DNA from: JANOGU01 sp031406135
GTDB taxonomy: Bacteria; Pseudomonadota; Alphaproteobacteria; Rhodobacterales; Rhodobacteraceae
Direction: 5' to 3'
Assembly (NCBI GenBank): GCA_031406135.1
Contig: JANOGU010000388.1
Span: forward strand, 1 to 11,716
DNA: 11,716 nucleotides
Of the stretch, positions 1 to 6,072 are shown piece by piece. Position 1 is the stretch's first letter. Every line of letters begins with the position of its first letter. Below the pieces are notes generated by a model. The model was not told the origin of the DNA. It saw nothing but the letters and a program-made list of their open reading frames with translations, and did no database searches. A program made the translations under genes and the position numbers.

Positions 1-1
1 G

Positions 2-190
2 CTGGTGGCCGAGGTGGCGAAGGTGACCGCGCGCCACGGGATCAGCCCGCCGCGGCCGCCGTTCTGGGGCGGCTATCGCCTGGTGCCGGTCGAGATCGAG
101 TTCTGGGCCGACGGCGCATTCCGCCTGCACGACCGCTTCCGCTGGACCAAAGCGCCCGGCGGATGGCAGGTCGTGCGCCTCAATCCCTGA
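2..190 (+). CDS. pdxH: Pyridoxamine 5'-phosphate oxidase, C-terminal end (5' truncated by window)
   Basis: Only the last 62 codons are present; the gene starts to the left of the window. The fragment carries the C-terminal signature of PdxH: PRPPFWGGYRLVP, then IEFW, then RLHDR (bases 122-136), ending in VRLNP. In the family this tail lines the active site of the FMN-dependent enzyme that oxidises pyridoxamine or pyridoxine 5'-phosphate to pyridoxal 5'-phosphate; the Arg and His of RLHDR correspond to the substrate-contacting Arg197 and His199 of the E. coli enzyme. The protein is a cytoplasmic homodimer. The frame is intact and stops with TGA at 188-190. I am sure of the family; the completeness of the rest of the gene cannot be judged. 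The 98 bases that follow hold no obvious terminator, so read-through into the cold-shock gene is possible. Confidence 0.93.
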   Translation: MVAEVAKVTARHGISPPRPPFWGGYRLVPVEIEFWADGAFRLHDRFRWTKAPGGWQVVRLNP

Positions 191-288
191 TTTTCATGGT
201 CTGCGGCGGCATTTCCACGCCACGGCCTCTTGCGCCGACGGGACCGAATATCGCACAACGTGTCGGGGCCGCTGGGGGTGCCTCGGGT

Positions 289-810
289 ATGGCAGACGAC
301 GGTGTGGTCCTGCCCGTGGTGCAGGGCCGGGTCAAGTGGTTCGATCCGGTGAAGGGATTTGGCTTCGTCGTCGCCGATGGGCTCGAATCCGATGCGCTAC
401 TGCATGCCAATGTCCTGCGCAATTTCGGGCAGGGGTCGGTGGCCGACGGCTCGCTGGTCTCGGTCCGCATCCAGCACACCGGCCGCGGCATCCAGGTGAT
501 CGAGGTGGTGGCGGTCGAGCCGCCGCCGACGGGCATTTCCGACCGGCCGGTGGTGCTGCCCGGTGACGATATCTTGGCGTTGCCGCTGGAGCCCGCCCGG
601 GTGAAATGGTTCGACAAGGGCAAGGGCTTTGGCTTTGCCAATGTCTTCGGGCACAGCGAGGACGTGTTCATCCATGTCGAGGTGCTGCGGCAGTCCGGCC
701 TTGCCGACCTCGCGCCCGGCGAGGCGGTGGTGCTGCGCACAGTCGATGGCAAGCGCGGGCGCATGGCGGCACAGGTTCTGGCATGGGAAAGCGCCACACG
801 GCAGGCCTGA
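289..810 (+). CDS. Tandem cold-shock-domain protein (two CSDs)
   Basis: A 173-residue protein with two cold-shock domains, roughly residues 12-77 and 103-167, joined by a proline-rich linker. Each starts with KWFD and an RNP1 motif (KGFGFV at 22-27, KGFGFA at 112-117). RNP2 is canonical in the second domain (DVFIHV, 125-130) but degenerate in the first (DALLHA, 35-40), which lacks the aromatic residue that stacks on nucleic acid. Family knowledge: CSDs bind single-stranded RNA or DNA and melt structure; double-CSD proteins of this size are typical of alphaproteobacteria, where they act in cold or stationary-phase adaptation. I chose the ATG at 289 because similarity begins just after it; an in-frame ATG at 163 would add 42 residues overlapping pdxH with no family resemblance. 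The Shine-Dalgarno is poor (a G-run about 10 bases upstream). The 3' end overlaps the next gene by 28 bases. Confidence 0.9.
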   Translation: MADDGVVLPVVQGRVKWFDPVKGFGFVVADGLESDALLHANVLRNFGQGSVADGSLVSVRIQHTGRGIQVIEVVAVEPPPTGISDRPVVLPGDDILALPLEPARVKWFDKGKGFGFANVFGHSEDVFIHVEVLRQSGLADLAPGEAVVLRTVDGKRGRMAAQVLAWESATRQA

Positions 811-1265
811 TCCTGGCGCTGTCGCTGGCCGCGCCTGCTGGCGCGGCGGCGGCGTGCCGGGCGGATCAGGTGGAACTGCGCCTAGCCGGCGGCAGTGCTG
901 CCCGGTTCTCGGTCGAGGTCGCCGATGACGCGACCGAAGCCGCACGCGGGCTGATGCACCGCGAGACGCTGCCGGCCTCGGCCGGGATGCTTTTCATCTA
1001 TCCCTCGCCGCGGCGGGTGTCGTTCTGGATGGAGAACACGCTCATTCCGCTCGACATAGTCTTTGCCGACATGACCGGAACGGTCACGCGGGTGCACGCG
1101 AACGCCGTGCCGCTGGACCGCACCGCGATCGACGGCGGCGCGGGGGTGCAGTTCGTGCTCGAGATCAACGGCGGGCTGGCGGCGGCGCTGGGCATCGGCC
1201 CTGGCGCTGTGCTGCGGCATCCGGGCATCGACCAGTTCCAGGCCGCCTGGTCCTGCGCCGAATGA
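783..1265 (+). CDS. Secreted DUF192 family protein
   Basis: A 160-residue protein with an N-terminal signal peptide (basic MGKRH, hydrophobic stretch 8-20, Ala-rich cleavage region near 21-25) followed by one DUF192 domain. The domain shows the family landmarks ARGLMHRETLP (54-64), FWMENTLIPLDIVF (81-94) and VLEING (125-130). The biochemical role of DUF192 proteins is not firmly established; they are small periplasmic or exported beta proteins. The start ATG lies inside the last codons of the cold-shock gene in another frame, a 28-base overlap that suggests co-translation. No upstream ATG in this frame gives a better signal peptide. Cys25 follows Ala-Ala-Ala, which is a poor lipobox, so I favour signal peptidase I over a lipoprotein. 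The tRNA-Pro gene begins 39 bases after the stop. Confidence 0.85.
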   Translation: MGKRHTAGLILALSLAAPAGAAAACRADQVELRLAGGSAARFSVEVADDATEAARGLMHRETLPASAGMLFIYPSPRRVSFWMENTLIPLDIVFADMTGTVTRVHANAVPLDRTAIDGGAGVQFVLEINGGLAAALGIGPGAVLRHPGIDQFQAAWSCAE

Positions 1266-1266
1266 T

Positions 1267-1295
1267 TTGCGGAACGGCCGCCGAGGGGCTACATC
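1267..1295 (+). promoter_or_regulatory. Possible promoter of tRNA-Pro
   Basis: TTGCGG at 1267-1272 and TACATC at 1290-1295 are 17 bases apart, and the -10 ends nine bases before the mature tRNA 5' end. The spacing and position are right for a sigma-70-type tRNA promoter, but the -10 matches TATAAT at only three positions. It starts just after the DUF192 stop, so the tRNA could also be part of the upstream transcript. Confidence 0.35.
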
Positions 1296-1304
1296 CGGCG
1301 GCGT

Positions 1305-1381
1305 CGGGGTGTGGCGCAGGCTGGTAGCGCGGCGGTTTTGGGAACCGCAGGTCGCAGGTTCGAATCCTGTCGCCCCGACCA
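1305..1381 (+). tRNA. tRNA-Pro, anticodon UGG, CCA encoded
   Basis: A full cloverleaf can be folded by eye. The acceptor stem is CGGGGTG (1305-1311) with CGCCCCG (1371-1377), including one T-G pair. The D stem is GCGC (1314-1317) with GCGC (1327-1330). The anticodon stem is GCGGT (1332-1336) with ACCGC (1344-1348) around loop TTTGGGA, with anticodon TGG at 1339-1341. The T stem is GCAGG (1354-1358) with CCTGT (1366-1370) around TTCGAAT, followed by discriminator A and an encoded CCA (1379-1381). It is 77 bases long. It decodes proline CCN codons. No integrase or duplicated 3' end is visible nearby, so there is no sign that it serves as an integration site here. Confidence 0.97.
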
Positions 1382-1449
1382 ATTGGGCCGACCAACATGG
1401 ACCGACCAGCCTTGATCGGTGCGTTTCCGCCGGCCCTGCGCGGGGTCAC

Positions 1450-1469
1450 GCCGCCGTGCGCGGCGGTTT
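1450..1469 (+). terminator. Possible terminator after tRNA-Pro
   Basis: CCGCCG (1451-1456) pairs perfectly with CGGCGG (1461-1466) across loop TGCG and is followed by only three T. It sits between tRNA-Pro and dctB and could end the tRNA transcript. The T-run is short for an intrinsic terminator. The rest of 1382-1517 shows nothing else I can name. Confidence 0.35.
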
Positions 1470-1517
1470 GCCACCCAAGGGTTGAGCGGCCGGGCGCCTG
1501 CGCCTAGACTCGGGAAG

Positions 1518-3308
1518 ATGACCGACGTGCCGCCTGACCTTGGCGGAGCGGCCCGCCAAGTGCCGCCCGCACCGCAGGAGATTTCGCGCCCGCGCCGCTG
1601 GGGGGTGCGGATCGCGGCCGTGTTGGCGTCGCTCGCCGCGGTGGCCGTGGTCCTGGTGACCAACTCCTGGCTGACCGAGCGGTTCTCGGAGACCACGCGC
1701 AACCGCGCCGAGGTGCGGCTGGCGCTCTACGCCGGCAACCTTGTCTCGGAGTTGCAGCGCACCTCGGTCGTGCCGCTTCTGTTGTCGCGCGACCCGGCGC
1801 TGATCGAGGCGCTGGAGACCGGGACCTTCACCGCCACGTCGCAGCGGCTGATCTCGTTCCAGAAGGAGATCGGCGCCGCCTCGATCCTGCTTCTGGACCG
1901 CGATGGCCGCGCCGTGGGCGCGACCAACCGCAACCTGATCGGCACGCTGCACCGGCAGGCGCCCTATTTTGTCGAGGCGCAACGTTCAACGGACACGGTG
2001 TTCATCTCCGGCGGGCGCGAGGGCGGGGTGATGGACTTCACCTATGCCCGGTCGCTGAACGCGGACAACCGGATGCTGGGCGTGATCGTGGTCGAGAGCG
2101 ACCTGCTCAAATACGAACGTTCCTGGGCCGGGCTGACCGACGCGGTGCTGGTCACCGACAGCGAGGGCCGGGTGATCCTGTCGACCGAACCGCGCTGGCG
2201 CGGGCTTCTGATCGACGAGGCGCTGGCGGTGCAGACCGCCCCGTCCGCGCTGGGCCGCGCCTTCCAGGCCACGGCGGACTGGGGTGGACCGGCGCCGGAC
2301 GCCTATCTGCGCGGGCAGGGCGTGCTGCGGGTCGAGGCGCGGGTGCCGTTCCGCGGCTGGCGCATCGTTGCCTTCACCGCCTTGGATCAGGTGCGCGAGC
2401 GGGTGAACACCGTTCTGGCGCTGGAGATCATGGGCTTTGCGATCCTGCTGGCCGGGGCTTTCTACCTGTTGTCCCGCCGCGCCTGGACGATGACCAACCG
2501 CTTTCGCCGCGAGTCGGCGGAACTGCGGCTCCTCAACAGCCGCCTGCAACGCGCCATCGCAGAGCGGGAGAAGGTGCGCCAGGACCTTGCCGTGGCTGAG
2601 GCGACGCTGGCGCAGTCGTCCAAGCTTGCGGCGCTGGGCGAGATGTCGGCGGCGGTCAGCCACGAGTTGAACCAGCCGCTGGCGGCGATGAAGACCTATC
2701 TCGCCGGCGCGCGGCTGTTGTTGCAGCGCAGGCGGCCCGAGGAAGCTCTGGCCTCGTTCCAGCGCATTGATGATCTGATCGAGCGCATGGGGGCGATCAC
2801 CCGGCAGCTCAAGTCCTATGCCCGCAAGGGCGGCGAGGCCTTCGAGGAGGTGGACGTGCGTGCCGCCCTGTCCACGGCGCTGGCGATGATGGAGCCGCAG
2901 CTCAAGGCTCGCGTGGTGCGCATCGCCCGCGCCGTGCCGCGCTCGCCGGTGATTGTGGTGGCCGACAGGCTGCGGCTGGAGCAGGTGCTGATCAACCTGC
3001 TGCGCAATGCGCTCGACGCGACCAAGGGCATCGCCGAGCCGCGGATCGAACTGTCCGTCACGCAGACCGATGCCGTCCGGCTGACGGTGCGCGACAACGG
3101 CCACGGCATCCGAGATCTCGAAAACCTGTTCGAACCGTTCTACACGACGAAGAAGCCGGGCGAGGGCGTGGGCCTCGGCCTTGCGATCTCGTCCGGGATC
3201 GTGGCCGACCTCGGCGGCCGGCTGACGGCGCGCAATTCCGAAGGCGGCGGCGCGGCCTTCACGGTCGAGCTGCCGCTTCCCACCCAGGACATCCAAGCAG
3301 CGGAGTGA
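1518..3308 (+). CDS. dctB: C4-dicarboxylate sensor histidine kinase DctB
   Basis: A 596-residue inner-membrane sensor kinase. TM1 lies at about 30-49 and TM2 at about 298-320. The 250-residue periplasmic region between them fits the double-PAS/Cache fold of DctB (LLSRDPALIEAL near 88-99; LVTDSEGRVILSTEPRWRG at 211-229). A cytoplasmic coiled coil (about 328-370) leads to the HisKA H-box with His382 in SHELNQPLAA, the N-box (INLLRNALDA, Asn497), the G1 box DNGHG (526-530), the F-box FEPFYTTK, and GVGLGLA (550-556). Known role: DctB senses C4-dicarboxylates and phosphorylates DctD to switch on their transporter. The start at ATG 1518 follows GGGAAG very closely; an upstream in-frame start at 1419 would add a basic stretch without family resemblance. 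dctD follows after three bases. No dicarboxylate transporter gene lies in the window, so the ligand is inferred from the family. Confidence 0.88.
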   Translation: MTDVPPDLGGAARQVPPAPQEISRPRRWGVRIAAVLASLAAVAVVLVTNSWLTERFSETTRNRAEVRLALYAGNLVSELQRTSVVPLLLSRDPALIEALETGTFTATSQRLISFQKEIGAASILLLDRDGRAVGATNRNLIGTLHRQAPYFVEAQRSTDTVFISGGREGGVMDFTYARSLNADNRMLGVIVVESDLLKYERSWAGLTDAVLVTDSEGRVILSTEPRWRGLLIDEALAVQTAPSALGRAFQATADWGGPAPDAYLRGQGVLRVEARVPFRGWRIVAFTALDQVRERVNTVLALEIMGFAILLAGAFYLLSRRAWTMTNRFRRESAELRLLNSRLQRAIAEREKVRQDLAVAEATLAQSSKLAALGEMSAAVSHELNQPLAAMKTYLAGARLLLQRRRPEEALASFQRIDDLIERMGAITRQLKSYARKGGEAFEEVDVRAALSTALAMMEPQLKARVVRIARAVPRSPVIVVADRLRLEQVLINLLRNALDATKGIAEPRIELSVTQTDAVRLTVRDNGHGIRDLENLFEPFYTTKKPGEGVGLGLAISSGIVADLGGRLTARNSEGGGAAFTVELPLPTQDIQAAE

Positions 3309-3311
3309 GAC

Positions 3312-4640
3312 ATGGCCCGAGCGATGAAGGTGGCGATCGTCGATGACGAGGCCGACATGCGGCAGTCGATCAGCCAGTGGCTGGCGCTGTCCGGCTTCGA
3401 CACCGAGACCTTCGCCTCGGCCGAGGAGGCGCTGAAAGGGATCGGACCGGAGTTTCCGGGGGTCATCGTCAGCGACATCAAGATGCCGGGGATGGATGGG
3501 ATGTCGTTCCTGAAGCGCCTGATGAGCCTCGACAGCGGGTTGCCGGTGATCATGATCACCGGCCATGGCGACGTGCCGATGGCGGTGGAGGCGATGCGGG
3601 TCGGGGCCTACGACTTCCTGGAAAAGCCGTTCAATCCGGACCGGATGACCGAACTGGCCAAGAAGGCGACCCAGGCCCGGCGGCTGACGCTGGACAACCG
3701 CGCCCTGCGGCGCGAGCTCGCCGACGGCGGGTCGGTGATGAAGAAGCTGGCTGGTACCTCGCCGATGCTGGAGCGGCTGCGCGAGGACATCCTCGATCTT
3801 GGCCAGGCCGACGGGCACGTGCTGATCGACGGCGAGACCGGCACCGGCAAGACGCTGGTCGCGCATGCGCTGCATGCCGTGGGGCCACGGGCGAGCCGCA
3901 GGTTCGTCTCGATTTCCTGCGCCGCCTGGGGTGAGGAGCAGTTGGCCGCAAAGCTGTTCGGCCCGGTAGAGGAGGGCGGGCTGCCGCTGGTCGAGGAAGC
4001 GAGGGGCGGGACGCTCCTGCTGGAAGACATCGAGGCGATGCCGGCTCCCCTGCAGGCGCGGCTCCTGACCATCATCAACGAGCAGGGCACCACGCCCGAG
4101 ACCCGGGTCATCGCGATCTGCAACAGCCACGGGCCGGACAAGACGCTGGAGGCGCAGCTGCGCCCCGACCTGTTCTACCGTCTGGGGGCGATGACCATCC
4201 TCTGCCCGCCGCTGCGCACCCGCGGCGAGGACATCCTGACGTTGTTCACCCGGATGTCCGAGGGTTTTGCCGAGGAATACGGCTGCGAGGCGCCGCAGGT
4301 CACGGCGCAGGAGGCGGCGCAGCTGTTGCAGGCGCCTTGGCCGGGAAATGTGCGGCAGCTGGTCAATATCGCCGAGCGGGCGGTCTTGCAGAACCGGCGA
4401 GGATCGGGGTCGATCGCGTCCCTGCTGATGGCGGATAACGAGGCCTCGGGTCCGGCGATGACCACCGAGGGCAAGCCCTTGAAGGAATATGTCGAAGCCT
4501 TCGAGCGGATGCTGATCGACAACACCATGCGGCGGCACAAGGGCAGCATCGTCGCGGTGATGGACGAATTGTGCCTGCCGCGGCGGACGCTGAACGAGAA
4601 GATGGCGAAATACGGGTTGACGCGGGGGGATTACGTCTGA
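3312..4640 (+). CDS. dctD: DctD-type response regulator with AAA+ domain lacking GAFTGA
   Basis: A 442-residue NtrC-family regulator, partner of DctB. The receiver domain (about 5-120) has the acidic pair D11/D12, phospho-acceptor D55 (VSDIKMPG), T83 and K105. The AAA+ domain (about 145-360) has Walker A GETGTGKT (174-181), sensor I Asn271, arginine-finger candidates R284 and R290 (RPDLFYR) and sensor II WPGNVR (343-348). The Fis-type helix-turn-helix is at about 410-436. Two departures from the family are visible. The GAFTGA loop expected after LFG (215-217) is missing, the stretch to GGTL being about seven residues shorter than usual. The Walker B acidic pair is swapped (LLLED at 235-239 instead of LFLDE). 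GAFTGA contacts sigma-54, so this protein probably does not activate it in the usual way. GGAG six bases before the ATG is a good ribosome site. The gene is otherwise intact. Confidence 0.87.
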   Translation: MARAMKVAIVDDEADMRQSISQWLALSGFDTETFASAEEALKGIGPEFPGVIVSDIKMPGMDGMSFLKRLMSLDSGLPVIMITGHGDVPMAVEAMRVGAYDFLEKPFNPDRMTELAKKATQARRLTLDNRALRRELADGGSVMKKLAGTSPMLERLREDILDLGQADGHVLIDGETGTGKTLVAHALHAVGPRASRRFVSISCAAWGEEQLAAKLFGPVEEGGLPLVEEARGGTLLLEDIEAMPAPLQARLLTIINEQGTTPETRVIAICNSHGPDKTLEAQLRPDLFYRLGAMTILCPPLRTRGEDILTLFTRMSEGFAEEYGCEAPQVTAQEAAQLLQAPWPGNVRQLVNIAERAVLQNRRGSGSIASLLMADNEASGPAMTTEGKPLKEYVEAFERMLIDNTMRRHKGSIVAVMDELCLPRRTLNEKMAKYGLTRGDYV

Positions 4641-4664
4641 ACTGGCGGCGCTTCGCCGGGGCCG

Positions 4665-4693
4665 TGCAAATTTCTTGAAGAAAGAAATTTGCA
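4665..4693. terminator. AT-rich hairpin 1 between convergent dctD and P450 genes
   Basis: TGCAAATTTCTT (4665-4676) pairs perfectly with AAGAAATTTGCA (4682-4693) around a five-base loop, 24 bases after the dctD stop. It stands out from its GC-rich surroundings. The bases after it on the + strand (AAATTCCTTGTTTC) are T-rich but not a clean T-run. It probably helps terminate dctD. It shares bases 4691-4693 with the next hairpin, so the two cannot both fold fully. Confidence 0.6.
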
Positions 4694-4717
4694 AATTCCT
4701 TGTTTCAAGGAATTTGC
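4691..4717. terminator. AT-rich hairpin 2 overlapping the P450 stop codon
   Basis: GCAAATTCCTTG (4691-4702) pairs perfectly with CAAGGAATTTGC (4706-4717) around loop TTT. On the - strand it contains the last codons and TGA stop (4705-4707) of the P450 gene and is followed by the T-rich run AAATTTCTTTCTT, so it may act as the P450 terminator. Its arms repeat those of hairpin 1 with one compensated base-pair change. Confidence 0.6.
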
Positions 4718-6072
4718 GCCGCCTCGCGGCGCTGCGCGATCAGATGGATGCCGTCCCGTGCCCGCACCGTCAGATGCGCCACCGGCACCGGCACGCGGGC
4801 CGGGTCGGTGGTGAAGCGGTGGTGGCGCAGGAGCGTGGCGAGCAGCAGCGTGCCCTCGGCCATCGCGAATCCGGCACCGGGGCAGACGCGGGGGCCGGCG
4901 CTGAACGGAATGTAGGCCTCGCGGGCGGAGGCGCGGGCGGCCTCGGTCTGCCAGCGGTCGGGGTCGAAGGCGTCGGGGTTGGCCCACAGCCGTTCGTGCC
5001 GGTGCAGGTGCCAGGGGCTGAGCACGACCTGGCTGCCGGGCCGGACGGGACGGCCGCGGAAAGTCTCCGGCTTCAGCGCCTCGCGCACCATCATCGGCAC
5101 CGGCGGATAGAGCCGCAGCGCCTCGCGGAAGACGTCGCGGGTGAAGCGCAGGGTGGAGAGGTCCGAGAGCGCAGGGCGCTGCGGCAGCGCCGCGGCCTCC
5201 GCTGCGGCCCGTTCCTGCGCCGCGGGGTGGCTGGCGAGCAGGTAGAGCGCCCAGGCCAGCGCCGAGGCCGAGGTCTCGTGCCCGGCGAGGAAGAAGATCG
5301 CCACTTGATCGATCATCTCGGCGGTCGTGAACCGCGCCCCGGTCTGCGGGTCCGCTGTGGTCATGATCTTGGTCGCCAGATCGTCGGGCGCCGTCCCGGC
5401 CGCGATGGCTGCGGCCCGCGCTGCGGTGAGGCGCGCGATCAAGGCACGGATCAGCCGCGCGCTCCGCCGCGCCCGGCGACCATGCAGGCGGGGCATCCAG
5501 GCCGGCAGCCGCAGGAACGCCGCCAGGTTCAGGATCGGCTGGCTGCGTTGGTGGTCGCGGAAGGCGTCGAAGACCTGCGTGGCCAGCGCGTCCTCGATCG
5601 GAATCGAGAACAGGGTGCGGAAGATCACGTCGGCCGCGGCGTGGCTGGCGAAACCCTCGATCTCGGCCGCGCCGGAGGGCATCCGGGCGGCCGCGGCCTC
5701 GGCCGCGGCCAGCAGGGCGGGGAAGCTCTCGCGCAGCCGCCCGCCCTCGAAGGCGGGGTCGATGATCCGGCGCTGGCGTTCCCATTCCGTGCCGTTGGTC
5801 AGGAACACCGACCGCCCGAGCAGCGGCGCAAGCCCCTCGCGGATGCGGCCGGACTTCGGGAAGTCGGCGGGCCGCTCGTGCAGCACCAGGCGCAGCAGCG
5901 CCGGATCGTTGCAAAGGTAGGAGCGGAAGAACGGCGTGCGGTATTCCGCCATCCAGGCCCCGTAGAGCCGTGCCGGCTGCGCCGACAGTATGTCTGCCCG
6001 GAACAGCTGCAGGTAACGCCAGAACGATACCCGGTCAGGCCGCGCGGCCGGTTTCGGCGGCAGCGCGGTCAT
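4705..6072 (-). CDS. Cytochrome P450
   Basis: A complete 455-residue P450 with no N-terminal membrane anchor, so probably soluble. Landmarks in order: helix C WERQRR (97-102), I-helix oxygen-binding AGHETS (263-268), K-helix ExxR as E317-A-L-R320, a PERF-like FDPDRW (369-374), and the haem loop FSAGPRVCPG (390-399) with thiolate ligand Cys397. All catalytic landmarks are present, so it should be an active haem monooxygenase. It resembles the E-class (CYP4-like) rather than camphor-type enzymes in its AGHETS-helix and C-terminal part, but I cannot assign a CYP family or substrate. No ferredoxin or reductase partner is in the window. Its ATG overlaps the TGA of the upstream hydrolase as ATGA (6069-6072), pointing to translational coupling and a shared pathway. 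The stop codon lies inside a hairpin. Confidence 0.9.
   Translation of the reverse strand: MTALPPKPAARPDRVSFWRYLQLFRADILSAQPARLYGAWMAEYRTPFFRSYLCNDPALLRLVLHERPADFPKSGRIREGLAPLLGRSVFLTNGTEWERQRRIIDPAFEGGRLRESFPALLAAAEAAAARMPSGAAEIEGFASHAAADVIFRTLFSIPIEDALATQVFDAFRDHQRSQPILNLAAFLRLPAWMPRLHGRRARRSARLIRALIARLTAARAAAIAAGTAPDDLATKIMTTADPQTGARFTTAEMIDQVAIFFLAGHETSASALAWALYLLASHPAAQERAAAEAAALPQRPALSDLSTLRFTRDVFREALRLYPPVPMMVREALKPETFRGRPVRPGSQVVLSPWHLHRHERLWANPDAFDPDRWQTEAARASAREAYIPFSAGPRVCPGAGFAMAEGTLLLATLLRHHRFTTDPARVPVPVAHLTVRARDGIHLIAQRREAAQIP

Noticed and set aside
163..288. N-terminal extension of the cold-shock protein from ATG 163
   Set aside because: It overlaps pdxH and adds 42 residues unlike cold-shock proteins; the domain begins just after the ATG at 289.
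606..782. N-terminal extension of the DUF192 protein from ATG 606
   Set aside because: It would bury the signal peptide and is only a shifted reading of the second cold-shock domain.
783..860. DUF192 protein as a lipoprotein with lipid-modified Cys25
   Set aside because: The residues before the Cys are Ala-Ala-Ala, lacking the Leu-like residue at -3 of a normal lipobox.
1305..1381. tRNA-Pro as an integration site for a mobile element
   Set aside because: No integrase, no direct copy of the tRNA 3' end and no change in base composition can be seen nearby.
882..1702. Overlapping - strand frames containing GATGFEPATCGSQ, RIRTCDLRFPKP and QDSNLRPAVPKT
   Set aside because: These are the well-known false peptides that arise from translating a tRNA gene antisense; they all cover the tRNA-Pro.
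1986..4694. 902-codon open frame on the - strand opposite dctB and dctD
   Set aside because: It is antisense to two genes with full motif sets, is rich in Arg, His, Gln and Pro as high-GC shadow frames are, and shows no domain.
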